From positions 1-53,442 of the forward strand of contig CAMDBU010000017.1 in assembly GCA_945889495.1 (NCBI GenBank): 53,442 bases of DNA, given 5' to 3'. This stretch comes from Syntrophobacter sp. SbD2. Lineage in GTDB: Bacteria > Desulfobacterota > Binatia > UBA9968. This document shows positions 34,862-43,751 of the stretch, one piece after another; within the stretch, counting starts at the first letter, position 1, and each line of letters begins with the position of its first letter. The position numbers were made by a program, and so were the translations under genes. The notes under the pieces are model-generated. The model ran no database searches and was not told the DNA's origin. It saw only the letters and a list, made by a program, of their open reading frames with translations.

Positions 34862-36412
34862 ATGGCGCAGCACTTCGCGGTAGTCGACGTTGGCAGCAAT
34901 GGCATGCGTTGCCAGGTGGCGGTGGTCGACAAACCGAAACACTATCGGGTCATCGAACAAGACCGCCAACCGGTGCGGCTCGGCCGTGATGTTTTTAAGA
35001 CCGGAAAATTAAATCCGCAGACCGCCGAGGCCGCGCTCAAAGTTCTCGGCGATTTCAAGAAACTCGCGGACCGGTTTCACGTCAAGGCGATTCGCGCGGT
35101 CGGCACCAGCGCCCTGCGCGAAGCCTCGGACAGCCGGCAATTTCTCAAGCGCGCCGCCAAGCTCGGTATTCCCCTTGAGGTGCTATCCGAAGAGGAAGAG
35201 GCCCGGCTCATCAGCCTGGGCATTATGAGCGGTCTGCGCTTCGATCTGCCGCTCGGCTTGTTTCTCGACATCGGCGGCGGCAGCGTCGAGCTCGCGGTGG
35301 CCAACACGACCAACACCTATTGCTTGTTTAGCCTACCCTTGGGTGCGGTGCGTTTGACCGAAAAACTCATTGCCCACGACCCGCCGCGACATAAAGAAAT
35401 CAAAGCGCTGCGCGAGGATGTTCAGGCGCAGCTCAAACCGGTGGTGCGTCGTATCCAGCAAGAAAAATTCACCATGGCGTTCGGCAGCGGCGGCACCATC
35501 ACCACGCTGGCGGAAACCGACACTCGCGTCGGCGGCGCTCCCAATCGAAACGGCTCATTGATCGTGCTGCGGCGCCAACGTCTGCGCGCGCTCTTGGAAC
35601 TGCTGATGAAGGAGCCGGCCGCCGAGCGCGCGCAGATGATCAACGGCGATCCCAAACGTGCCGATATCATTATCGCCGGGGGATTCGTCCTCCATGAAAT
35701 CATGTCGGAGATCGGCCTGGAATATATATTTGTTTCCCGCCGGGGCCTGCGCGACGGTCTGATGGTCGATCTCCTGCAACAACGCTATTCGGAAAGCGGG
35801 CCATGGCAACCGGATTCCGACCGGGCGGAATCCCTCGATCAAGTCTGTCAAAAATATCTTTACGACGCCGCCCATGCCCATCATGTCAGCCAGCTGGCGC
35901 TCAATCTATTTTACCAATTGCACGACCTGCATGGCCTGCCGGAAAAGTACTCGAGCATTCTCCACGCCGCCGCCATGTTGCACGACATTGGCCTGTTCCT
36001 CGCCGAGCCCAAACACCACAAGCATTCCTATTATCTGATCAAGAGTTCGGGCATGAACTCGTTCAACCGCGTCGACCTCGACTTGGTCGCCAACATCGCG
36101 CGCTACCATCGCAAGGCCCACCCAAGCCCTAAACATCTGGGCTTTAGCCAGCTGTCGCCGGCCAATCAAGAAATCGTGCGCAAGCTGAGCTCGCTCTTGC
36201 GCATCGCCGACGCCTTCGACTTCAAACATGATCAGCAGGTCGACAATTTGAGCTGTACTTTCAACAAATCGCGCTCGCTGACGCTGACGGCGGCGTCGGC
36301 GGGCAACCTCAAGGACGAAATTCGCTGGGCCGAAAGCAAAGGTAAACTGATTCAAGAAGTCTTTAACATCGATCTAGTCATGAAACCCAATAAACCGTCG
36401 CGTACGCGATAG
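34862..36412 (+). CDS. ppx: Exopolyphosphatase, Ppx/GppA family with HD domain
   Basis: This 516-residue Ppx/GppA phosphatase removes terminal phosphate from polyphosphate (or the 5' phosphate of pppGpp). Part 1 (about 1-300) is the ASKHA fold: FAVVDVGSNGMRCQVAVV, AIRAVGTSALREA and LFLDIGGGSVEL are the conserved segments. Part 2 (about 310-500) is an HD-like helical domain with LHAAAMLHDIGLFL. This gives the typical length. A Pho box precedes it, and four genes of related function follow on the same strand with short gaps (21-22 bp or less), forming a polyphosphate and signalling operon. Confidence 0.9.
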   Translation: MAQHFAVVDVGSNGMRCQVAVVDKPKHYRVIEQDRQPVRLGRDVFKTGKLNPQTAEAALKVLGDFKKLADRFHVKAIRAVGTSALREASDSRQFLKRAAKLGIPLEVLSEEEEARLISLGIMSGLRFDLPLGLFLDIGGGSVELAVANTTNTYCLFSLPLGAVRLTEKLIAHDPPRHKEIKALREDVQAQLKPVVRRIQQEKFTMAFGSGGTITTLAETDTRVGGAPNRNGSLIVLRRQRLRALLELLMKEPAAERAQMINGDPKRADIIIAGGFVLHEIMSEIGLEYIFVSRRGLRDGLMVDLLQQRYSESGPWQPDSDRAESLDQVCQKYLYDAAHAHHVSQLALNLFYQLHDLHGLPEKYSSILHAAAMLHDIGLFLAEPKHHKHSYYLIKSSGMNSFNRVDLDLVANIARYHRKAHPSPKHLGFSQLSPANQEIVRKLSSLLRIADAFDFKHDQQVDNLSCTFNKSRSLTLTAASAGNLKDEIRWAESKGKLIQEVFNIDLVMKPNKPSRTR

Positions 36413-36433
36413 ATAAAAATACCGGAGGTTCCG

Positions 36434-36874
36434 ATGCGCCGTGCGATCCACGATCGAAACGTGCTTTTTCTCTGCGACGATAACGCCATGCTAAGTCAAA
36501 TGGCCGAAGCGACGGCAAAACATCTGGCGCCGCCGAAGACCAGAATTCTCAGCGCCGGTATCAAGCCGGGGGTCATTCCTGAAGCCGTGATCAAGGCGAT
36601 GAACGAGATCGGCATCGCCATGACCAACCATAAGTGCAAGGGCCTCGCCGAGGTGCCCATGGACGAGATCGATTTGGTGGTTAGCTTTGGCGGCGCCCAC
36701 AAACAATGCGCTCATCTGCCGGGGCGCACTAAGATTGAAAGCTGGCCGGTCTCCGACAAACTCGCCAACCGCGCCGGACAGGCTGACGATTTGGACGCCA
36801 TGCGCGGCGCGCGCGACGATATTGAAAAACGCGTATTCGCCTTGTTCATGGACTATTGGCGAAATATTTCTTAG
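36434..36874 (+). CDS. Degenerate ArsC/LMW-phosphatase-like protein
   Basis: This 146-residue protein has the LMW tyrosine phosphatase/arsenate reductase fold. NVLFLCDDNAMLSQMAEA aligns with the active loop LFLCTGNSCRSQMAE of the PhoR-fused ArsC domain here. Cys14 and Asn17 remain, but the essential P-loop Arg is Leu20 and the second Cys is Met19. Further on, SFGGAHKQC keeps only the second of the two redox cysteines. It is therefore probably not a working reductase or phosphatase, and may bind an anion or regulate. The start follows CGGAGGTTCCG. It lies between ppx and sixA. Confidence 0.75.
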   Translation: MRRAIHDRNVLFLCDDNAMLSQMAEATAKHLAPPKTRILSAGIKPGVIPEAVIKAMNEIGIAMTNHKCKGLAEVPMDEIDLVVSFGGAHKQCAHLPGRTKIESWPVSDKLANRAGQADDLDAMRGARDDIEKRVFALFMDYWRNIS

Positions 36875-36894
36875 CCAAGGCCATCGGCGCGACC

Positions 36895-37416
36895 ATGAAT
36901 CTCTACCTCATGCGCCATGGCATCGCGGTGGCCGCCGATGACCCGAGCGTCACCGATGACCATCAACGGCCGTTGACTAATAAGGGCGTCAAACGGATGC
37001 GCCGTGCTGGCCGTGGCATGCGGCGTTTGGGGATCGAATTCGCGGCAATCTTAACCAGTCCCCTGCCGCGGGCGCGCCAGACCGCCGACATCGTCGCGGC
37101 GGCGCTCGGTCTCGAGTCGCGGGTGGAAGAGATATCCGGTCTGGCGCCGGAAAGTTCGGTGGATCATTTGCTGTCCGGGTTGACCCGCTACCAGGACCGC
37201 GACCATCTGCTGCTGGTCGGCCATCAACCGCTGCTCGGACAGACCCTGGCTTATCTGATCGACCAAAGCCAGACGAGCAAACTGGAGTTCGATTTGCGAA
37301 AAGGTTCGCTTTGCCGAGTTGAACTCGATGGTCTACCGGTACATAGGCCGGCAATGCTCCACTGGCTCCTGACGGCTAAACAACTTCGGCTGTTGGCCGA
37401 GCGGTCCAACGACTAA
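36895..37416 (+). CDS. sixA: SixA-type phosphohistidine phosphatase
   Basis: This histidine-phosphatase protein of about 173 residues has the branch 2 RHG motif in MNLYLMRHGIAVA (H8). TSPLPRARQTADIVA and LLLVGHQPLLG supply the second Arg and His of the active site. SixA removes phosphate from phosphohistidine on kinases with HPt domains, such as ArcB. The frame is open to 36856; the ATG at 36895 begins the RHG sequence at the usual place. Lying in the ppx-CHAD run, and with a DHp-only protein nearby, it may reset histidine phosphorelays, which is inferred. Confidence 0.87.
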   Translation: MNLYLMRHGIAVAADDPSVTDDHQRPLTNKGVKRMRRAGRGMRRLGIEFAAILTSPLPRARQTADIVAAALGLESRVEEISGLAPESSVDHLLSGLTRYQDRDHLLLVGHQPLLGQTLAYLIDQSQTSKLEFDLRKGSLCRVELDGLPVHRPAMLHWLLTAKQLRLLAERSND

Positions 37417-37427
37417 GTGAGCGACCC

Positions 37428-38333
37428 ATGCGCGCCACGTCAATCGATACCGTTGCCGCACGAAGCAAACTAGTGAAGCTGGGACATCGGCGGCTGGGAA
37501 AGTACGCCACCCTGCTGCCCAAGGCGCTGATCGACGACGCTCCTGAAGTCATCCATGACCTGCGCGTCGCCAGCCGCCGTCTCCAACAGCTGCTGCGCGC
37601 CCTTGGGCCGGCGGCACACGCTAAAGTCCTTAAGAAAACCACCGCCGTCCTGCGCCACGTGCGGCAAGCTTTGGGACCATGCCGCGATCTCGACGTCAAC
37701 TTGGCGCTGATCGATGCCAAGCGCGAACAAGGCGCCGCCGGCAGCGTGCAACGCGCATGGCAGTTCATGGCCGACGAAGTGGCGTCCCAACGGCCCGCCC
37801 TGCTCGCCCGCGCCCGTCACGAAATCGCCAGCCAAGACCTGTATAAATTGATCCACCGAGTGCAACGGTTGTTGGCGGCCCAACAAAGCGACTTCGATGC
37901 GCTAGAACCGATTGCCGCGACAATGGTTAAGTCCATGGAAGTCTGGCGAGAGGCCTTTGAGTCGGCGCGCCAACAGCCTGAGGTCGCGGCCTTGCACAGG
38001 CTCCGCATCGCCGGTAAAAAATTACGCTATCGCGCCGAGATCCTGACCGCTCTGGGCCAAGCAAAGGTAAAGCCGCTGGTCAAAACGCTCGAAGCCATGC
38101 AGGCCGCGCTCGGCGATTGGCATGACCGCTCGGTACTGCTACATCAGGTCGCTGACTTTATCGGCCGGCCGGAGTTCTTGGCCGAACACCCCGACATGGC
38201 CAGGATATTATTGGCGGAGATGGAAAAGGAACGGCTGCGCAGCGCCGCCGACGCGGCGAGCATCCTGCGCCTAGCCGACAAGGTGCCAGAGGCCTGGACC
38301 AATTGGAAAGCCAGCACGGTGACGACTGAATAG
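37428..38333 (+). CDS. CHAD domain protein
   Basis: This 301-residue helical protein is made of one CHAD domain (conserved histidine alpha-helical domain): EVIHDLRVASRRLQQLLRAL, RDLDVNLALI and the second half RLRIAGKKLRYRAEIL. CHAD domains bind inorganic polyphosphate through conserved His and Lys/Arg residues and are often found beside ppk, ppx or CYTH genes. It starts 11 bp after sixA and is convergent with ppk1. A role in attaching to, or localising on, polyphosphate granules is likely. Confidence 0.9.
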   Translation: MRATSIDTVAARSKLVKLGHRRLGKYATLLPKALIDDAPEVIHDLRVASRRLQQLLRALGPAAHAKVLKKTTAVLRHVRQALGPCRDLDVNLALIDAKREQGAAGSVQRAWQFMADEVASQRPALLARARHEIASQDLYKLIHRVQRLLAAQQSDFDALEPIAATMVKSMEVWREAFESARQQPEVAALHRLRIAGKKLRYRAEILTALGQAKVKPLVKTLEAMQAALGDWHDRSVLLHQVADFIGRPEFLAEHPDMARILLAEMEKERLRSAADAASILRLADKVPEAWTNWKASTVTTE

Positions 38334-38378
38334 CCGCTGTGGACTGGCTCGCTGATCGATTCCTCTAACCTCCGCGAC

Positions 38379-40469
38379 TTAATCCAGATTCACCTTGGGC
38401 CGGGTTGGCGCGCCGGCTTGCTCGGCGCGGATGAATTCATAGAGCTGTTCCTGGGAGCGCGCCAGTTGCGAGGGTTCGGACGCCATGCGCACCGAACTCC
38501 CATCGGACTGAATTCGCCAGCCCTTTGCGGTATCGGCCAGTTGAATTTCCAGAACCTTTTTCAACTTGGCTTGATGCGGTTCATCGAGCACCGGGAAGGC
38601 GATCTCGACCCGGCGATCGAAGTTGCGTGGCATCCAATCGGCTGAAGCCAGCAGGTATTCGGGCTTGCCGTTATTCTGGAAGTAAAAGATGCGCGCATGT
38701 TCGAGATAGCGGTCGATGATGGAGATCACCCGGATGCGCTCGGATATTCCCGGCACTCCCGGGCTGAGGCTACACATGCCACGGACGATCAGATCGATTT
38801 CGACGCCAGCTTGGCTGGCCAGATACAGTTCGTCGATGATCGACGGATCGACCAGGCTGTTGACCTTGGCGATGATCCGCGCCGGATGGCCGGCCCGGGC
38901 ATGGTCCGCTTCGCGGCGCACGCTGATAATAAAACTTTCCCGCAGGCCGATCGGCGCCAAGATCAAATGGTTGAATTTTTGCGGCCGCGTGTAGCCCGTG
39001 AGTAAATTGAACAGCTCGGTGAGATCCTGGCCGAAGGATTCCCGGCAGGTGAACAAACCGAGGTCGCTATAGACGCCGGCGGTGCGGACATTGTAGTTAC
39101 CCGTCGCGAGATGGCAATAACGGCGAATGCCGTCGGCCTCCTGGCGCACCACCAAACAGATTTTGCAATGGGTCTTGTAACCGACCAGTCCATAAACCAC
39201 ATGGGCGCCGACTTCTTCCAGGGCGCGCGCCCAGGTGATGTTGGCCTCTTCGTCGAAGCGCGCTTGCAGCTCAACCAACACCGACACTTCCTTGCCCGCT
39301 TCGGCGGCGCGCGCCAGCGCTTGGGCGATCGGCGAAGTCGGGCTGACTCGGTACAGCGTCATCTTGATCGCCAGCACCTTGGGGTCCTTGGCCGCTTCCT
39401 CGACGAAGCGCACCACCGCGTCGAATGATTGATAAGGATGAAAGGCCATAACATCGCCGCCGCGGATCGCGCTCCAGATATCCGCGGCGCGCTCGAAAGC
39501 CGGCACCGGCACCGGCGCCTGGGGCCGGTCCTTCAATCGCGGCAGATTCACCGCGGCATAGAGTTGAAACAAATCGGTGAACGCGGTGAAGCCTTTTCCA
39601 GGGTAGAGGTCTTCGCACGAAAGCTCCAGTTCCTCGACCAGTTGGGTGATGGGCTCCACCGGGATATCGGGATCATATTGCAGCCGCACCGCGTCGCCCA
39701 TGCGGCGATCGCGCACGCCCTTCTCGATGGTCATCATGAGGTTCTCGTCGCGCCGGCGCGATACCAGAAAATCAGCATCCCGGGTTACCCGAATGGCGTG
39801 ACAGGAACGGATCTCAAAACCGTGATAAAGCCGCGGCAAGTAGTGGCGCAAAGTATCTTCCAGCAGCATGAAGGCATGTTGTCCATCGTGCGCCGGTAGC
39901 GGAATGAACCGCGGCGCCACGTGGGTCGGGATATGGACGATGGACAGATCGGTGTGCGGCAATCTTGAGGACAGTATCGGCCGCAACGACACCACCAAAC
40001 ATAGAGAACGGTTGGCCAGATAGGGAAACGGATGGGCCGGATCGATCGCCAGCGGCGTGACGATGGGATAGAGCATGCGCAAGAAATAATCTTCGAGAAA
40101 GCGCTCTTGCTCGCCGCTCATCTCTTCTGGACGTACCAGGTGAATCCCCTCGGCGCTCAGTTGGGGCAATATGGTATTGAGAAAACAAAAATGCTGCTCG
40201 GCCGCCAGTTCATGGACTCGGGCAGATATCGCGCTCAAGTTCTCCGCCGGAGTGAGCCCGTCGGGATCGGTCGAGCCGTCGCCCTTGAAGACCATGGCTT
40301 TGAGTCGGGCCACGCGCACCATGAAAAATTCATCGAGATTGGAACTGAAGATGGCGAGGAATTTTACCCGCTCAAGTAGCGGCACGCTCTCGTCCTTCGC
40401 TTCTTCGAGGACGCGCCGGTTAAATTCCAGCCAGGATAGCTCACGATTGATATAACTGCTTGCATCCAT
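38379..40469 (-). CDS. ppk1: Polyphosphate kinase 1
   Basis: This 696-residue enzyme makes polyphosphate from ATP reversibly. The N-terminal ELSWLEFNRRVLEEA and LAIFSSNLDEFFMVRVA are the family start. GYKTHCKICLVVR carries the autophosphorylated His (His435 of E. coli), and LEHARIFYFQNNGKPE carries the second active-site His (His592). SADWMPRNFDRRVE closes the C-terminal domain. Full length matches the family. Three TAAC repeats with 11-bp period lie about 90 bp upstream (40557-40583), so it is probably PhoB-controlled. It is convergent with the ppx-CHAD genes, which place synthesis and hydrolysis in one locus. Confidence 0.95.
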   Translation of the reverse strand: MDASSYINRELSWLEFNRRVLEEAKDESVPLLERVKFLAIFSSNLDEFFMVRVARLKAMVFKGDGSTDPDGLTPAENLSAISARVHELAAEQHFCFLNTILPQLSAEGIHLVRPEEMSGEQERFLEDYFLRMLYPIVTPLAIDPAHPFPYLANRSLCLVVSLRPILSSRLPHTDLSIVHIPTHVAPRFIPLPAHDGQHAFMLLEDTLRHYLPRLYHGFEIRSCHAIRVTRDADFLVSRRRDENLMMTIEKGVRDRRMGDAVRLQYDPDIPVEPITQLVEELELSCEDLYPGKGFTAFTDLFQLYAAVNLPRLKDRPQAPVPVPAFERAADIWSAIRGGDVMAFHPYQSFDAVVRFVEEAAKDPKVLAIKMTLYRVSPTSPIAQALARAAEAGKEVSVLVELQARFDEEANITWARALEEVGAHVVYGLVGYKTHCKICLVVRQEADGIRRYCHLATGNYNVRTAGVYSDLGLFTCRESFGQDLTELFNLLTGYTRPQKFNHLILAPIGLRESFIISVRREADHARAGHPARIIAKVNSLVDPSIIDELYLASQAGVEIDLIVRGMCSLSPGVPGISERIRVISIIDRYLEHARIFYFQNNGKPEYLLASADWMPRNFDRRVEIAFPVLDEPHQAKLKKVLEIQLADTAKGWRIQSDGSSVRMASEPSQLARSQEQLYEFIRAEQAGAPTRPKVNLD

Positions 40470-40556
40470 AACAACTCACTCCCAGCTGGCGCGCGCGCCG
40501 CCTTCGACTACCGCAAAACTTAACGTTTAGTCATAGCCCCAACAAGCAAGTTAGCT

Positions 40557-40583
40557 GTTACGTTTATGTTAAGATTAGGTTAA
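40557..40583 (-). promoter_or_regulatory. Candidate Pho box between ppk1 and DUF3047 remnant
   Basis: On the plus strand GTTAC (40557), GTTAA (40568) and GTTAA (40579), that is GTAAC/TTAAC cores on the minus strand at exact 11-bp period. It lies 88 bp upstream of ppk1 and about 100 bp upstream of the plus-strand DUF3047 fragment, so it could serve either. Confidence 0.6.
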
Positions 40584-40685
40584 GTGGCGGCCGCCCATCC
40601 ACCGTCGACCGCGTGGATTCAAGCGGCAACCCAATCGTAACCGCGTTCTCATCCAGCCGTCATCGAAAAACACTACGCTCTTTGG

Positions 40686-40976
40686 ATGATCCTCCGTCTA
40701 TTAGTCATCGCGATCTGCCTGCTGCCACCAACGAGATTGATGGCGACAACCCCGTTGGAAGACTTCGAGCAATATACCGACGGCGCCTACCCGAACAAAT
40801 GGCGTGGCAAGAACAACCAGGCGCAATCGATCTATCGCGTCGCAAGTGAGAACGGCAACCGCTTCCTCCGCGCCCACAGCCGCAACCAGGGCGTGCAGAT
40901 CGCCTTGGAACAGATCGTCGATCCAAAGGAGCTACGCCGGCTCGCTTGGCGCTGGCGCGTCCGTGAAATTTACGTG
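40686..40976 (+). pseudogene. DUF3047 family protein, 3'-truncated
   Basis: A signal peptide (MILRLLVIAICLLPPTRLMA) is followed by PLEDFEQYTDGAYPNKWRGK and VDPKELRRLAWRWRVREI, which match the first 90 residues of DUF3047 secreted proteins. Family likeness stops near 40976. The open frame continues to 41213 only because it runs antisense through the end of the convergent phytase-like gene. DUF3047 proteins have about 220-250 residues, so more than half is missing. A 10-bp direct repeat CTGGCGCGTC (40952-40961 and 40979-40988) lies at the break and may mark a deletion joint. Confidence 0.65.
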
Positions 40977-41000
40977 AACTGGCGCGTCTCAGGGTCAGAG

Positions 41001-42332
41001 CTACTTCGCGTCGAGCGGCAGCGGCTTGTCCAGGGCAATAGTCAATATCTGGCTGACCTTACCCTTGCCGACGTTGTTGCCTTGCTCGTCATACTTACTT
41101 TCTTCGCTGTCAAAATCGTTGTCGTTGGACACCGCGATGGTATTCCGATCGATGACCGCCACGCCTTCGATTTTCTCCGGCATCTCCTTAAATCGATTCA
41201 AGTCGAGAATTAACGTCTTGGGCAACACGCGCACGCCCGCGCTGGCCGGATCGTCGAGCATCTCAAGACTGGGCGCGGTGGCGCCATCGTCCCACTTGCT
41301 ACCCAGAATATTGGTCGCTTGGGCCAGGTCCACGGTGTAGAGTTTGGCCAACCAATCGGTGCGCTCGAGAATCAACAACGTGGTCGGATTGAGATAAACC
41401 ACGCCGGAGAGTTTCATTTCATCCGGCGACATTTTCGGCCTGGGATCGAACTCCTTGGCGTCCTCGAAACGGTAGACATATTCGGCAACGGCTTTTCCCT
41501 GCTCGCGGTCGAACGCCAGCACGCGGGTAATGCGCGAAGCATCGCCAACTTTACGGTCGGGGTTATACAGGGGGCTCTGCAACACCGCGTAGAGGATTTT
41601 TTCGTCGGCACTGACGGCTAGCCCTTCGAAGCCGCGGTTGATTTTCCTTTTGCCGAGGATCGCCGGCAACGAATCCTGCACCGGGTAATCCGCGCCCGGC
41701 AGTTTGAGTCCGGCGGGTGTATAGCGCTTGAGAACTTTGCCGGCTTTATCGACATGAACCAGCGACGGCCCATACTCCTCGGCGAGCCAGAATTCTCCGG
41801 ACTTCAAGCGGATCAAACCTTCGGTATCGAGACCGTTGATATTGAAACCCAGCTCCTTTTGCGCCGTATAATCATAGGGAATTTCATCGCGACTTATGAC
41901 ATTGGGCAGGCCGCTAACCGGTCGCCCCGACTGGCCGACGATCGGTATCGCATCGAGGATTTTCACCGCACTGCCATCAAATTTGACCCGAACAAGGGTT
42001 GGATTGAATTCAGGAACCCAGAAGGTTCGCCGGTTGCCGCCGTCGACTTTAATTTGACCGTTGGGGCCGCGGTCGGTGGTCATCCAGAATTCGCCGGCGG
42101 CGTCCGTGGCGCCGCGCCAGAGATCACTGCCCACCGAGCCCATGAGTATCTTGCGATCGTTGGCCACGCTGCCGGGAAACTTGGCGTTGTGAAATTCTTT
42201 GATGGAGATGGCTGGGAATTGGTAAACGCCGGTAATCCGTGTCTGGGCATGCAACTGACGCCCTTCGGATAAACACATTCCGATCGCACCGATTAACGTC
42301 GCTACAAAGGTCTTAACCCGCGGTCGCTGCAT
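41001..42332 (-). CDS. Phytase-like esterase-family secreted protein
   Basis: This secreted beta-propeller-like protein of about 443 residues belongs to the 'esterase-like activity of phytase' family. Signal peptide VKTFVATLIGAIGMCLS is followed by conserved segments: FWMTTDRGPNGQIKVDGG, GLDTEGLIRLKSGEFWLAEE (about 180), NRGFEGLAVSADEKILYAVL and VAVIDRNTIAVSNDNDFD. Such proteins are thought to release phosphate from organic esters. The ATG at 42332 has CGGAGG at good spacing; the frame extends to 42350. A three-repeat Pho box lies 44 bp upstream, which supports a phosphate-scavenging role. Confidence 0.85.
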   Translation of the reverse strand: MQRPRVKTFVATLIGAIGMCLSEGRQLHAQTRITGVYQFPAISIKEFHNAKFPGSVANDRKILMGSVGSDLWRGATDAAGEFWMTTDRGPNGQIKVDGGNRRTFWVPEFNPTLVRVKFDGSAVKILDAIPIVGQSGRPVSGLPNVISRDEIPYDYTAQKELGFNINGLDTEGLIRLKSGEFWLAEEYGPSLVHVDKAGKVLKRYTPAGLKLPGADYPVQDSLPAILGKRKINRGFEGLAVSADEKILYAVLQSPLYNPDRKVGDASRITRVLAFDREQGKAVAEYVYRFEDAKEFDPRPKMSPDEMKLSGVVYLNPTTLLILERTDWLAKLYTVDLAQATNILGSKWDDGATAPSLEMLDDPASAGVRVLPKTLILDLNRFKEMPEKIEGVAVIDRNTIAVSNDNDFDSEESKYDEQGNNVGKGKVSQILTIALDKPLPLDAK

Positions 42333-42375
42333 GGCACCTCCGAAAAACAAATTTCAGCCACCATAAGAAGCAATT

Positions 42376-42402
42376 GTTACGGCTAGGTTAATGTCAGATT
42401 AC
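42376..42402 (-). promoter_or_regulatory. Candidate Pho box for the phytase-like gene
   Basis: On the plus strand GTTAC (42376), GTTAA (42387) and ATTAC (42398): three cores in exact 11-bp steps, reading GTAAT, TTAAC, GTAAC on the minus strand. They end 44 bp from the gene start. Confidence 0.65.
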
Positions 42403-42508
42403 ATTTGCAAAACTAATCCGCGGCGCCAACCAGCAATCGCCGGCGCTGAGTAGACCGATACTAGCCAGGACTAAGCCAAAGTAACCGTTGGTGACCGCGG
42501 CAACCCAA

Positions 42509-42537
42509 CTGTCATCGTTCCGTAACCTGATTGTAAT
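42509..42537 (+). promoter_or_regulatory. Candidate Pho box for the pstS paralogue
   Basis: CTGTCAT (42509), CCGTAAC (42520) and TTGTAAT (42531) at 11-bp period with 4-bp linkers CGTT and CTGA. The first unit equals the E. coli Pho box half-site. It ends 42 bp before the start codon. Confidence 0.7.
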
Positions 42538-42578
42538 CAACGCTAGTTACCCTTCGAGGCAATCGAAGTTCACAAACC

Positions 42579-43574
42579 ATGCATCGATCCATACTCCGAG
42601 CACTCGCGCTTTTGGCTTGCTTAACCTCGAGCCCGAGTCTCGCCCGTTCACAACCGGTCATCACCATTGACGGCACGGCTAGGCTAGCGCCGATATCTCA
42701 AGAAGCCGCCCGCCTCTATCACGAGCTCATCAAGGACACCGCCAAGGTGAGTGTGAAGGCTTCAGGCACGGCTAACGGATTCAAAAACTTTTGCCGCGGC
42801 GAGCTGAATGTTAGCGCCGCGAACCGACCGATGGTTCGCGCGGAACTAGAGCTGTGCAAGGGCGGCGGCGGCGAATATTATGAGATCCCTATCGCCTACG
42901 ATGTCCTGACCATAATCGTCAACGCGCAAAACCATTGGGCGCACTCCATCACTATGGACGCCTTGAAGCGTCTCTGGGAACGTTCCGGGCAAAATCAAAT
43001 TAGCCGCTGGAACCACCTGCAGCCGCTATGGCCACCCTATTCCATCCGTCTTTTTAGCAGCCCGCCGGACAGTGAAATCTTCGAGTTCTTTGCTGAGGCG
43101 ATGCAGAGTGGTGCCAAAGGTTTACGCAGCGATGCGACTCATCTCAGCAGTAGCTCCGAAATCGTCCGGGCAGTTAGCGGCAATCCATCAGCCATCGGCT
43201 ATTGCCCGATCGCCGAATGTGCCAAGAAAACCACCGGAACCAAGGTCCTGTCCATAGATTTCGGTCAAGGTCCCATCGCTCCGTCGGCTCTGACCGTGCA
43301 GAACAACCGATATCGCCAGCTAGCTCGCCCGCTCTTCCTATATATCAATCGGAAAAGCACCGAGCAGATCGACATCCATAGATTCGTCGCGCTTTATCTT
43401 TTGCGCGCTCGGCAACTGGTTGGCCTGGCCGGTTACCTGCCGCTGGCGGATCGCGCCTACAAGATTGCTGTGAATGTTATGAAAAATAAGAAAGTCGGCA
43501 GCGCCTACGGCGGCGTAGTCCCCGGCGATCTAACCATCGACGAATTCATAACCAGTAATGCCGGATTGCGTTAA
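42579..43574 (+). CDS. Divergent PstS-like phosphate-binding paralogue
   Basis: This 331-residue secreted protein (signal peptide LRALALLACLTSSPSLARS) aligns along its length with the PstS encoded next to it. However, the phosphate-binding positions differ. The PstS segment DGSSTVFPV reads DGTARLAPI here, GTGGGFKKF reads GTANGFKNF, and [10 protein letters not shown] reads PPDSEIFEFF. The Ser/Thr that grip phosphate are largely lost. It may bind another oxyanion or a phosphonate, or act as a sensor. A three-repeat Pho box precedes it. About 230 bp separate it from pstS, which has its own Pho box, so the two are expressed in parallel. Confidence 0.8.
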   Translation: MHRSILRALALLACLTSSPSLARSQPVITIDGTARLAPISQEAARLYHELIKDTAKVSVKASGTANGFKNFCRGELNVSAANRPMVRAELELCKGGGGEYYEIPIAYDVLTIIVNAQNHWAHSITMDALKRLWERSGQNQISRWNHLQPLWPPYSIRLFSSPPDSEIFEFFAEAMQSGAKGLRSDATHLSSSSEIVRAVSGNPSAIGYCPIAECAKKTTGTKVLSIDFGQGPIAPSALTVQNNRYRQLARPLFLYINRKSTEQIDIHRFVALYLLRARQLVGLAGYLPLADRAYKIAVNVMKNKKVGSAYGGVVPGDLTIDEFITSNAGLR

Positions 43575-43751
43575 CCATGCAGGTCTACCCTGGTTTCCTT
43601 CATCAATTCTTAACATTCTCGTTACTGGCCGTTTATCTTTGGCGCTTAGTTTCAGCGTCGAAAGAACAAGATCGAAATCATCGAAGGCCAGGAGGTTGAT
43701 AATTCTAAGGCGAGGTAAAGCGCCAAACGACTTAACGGTACGTTCAACGGT

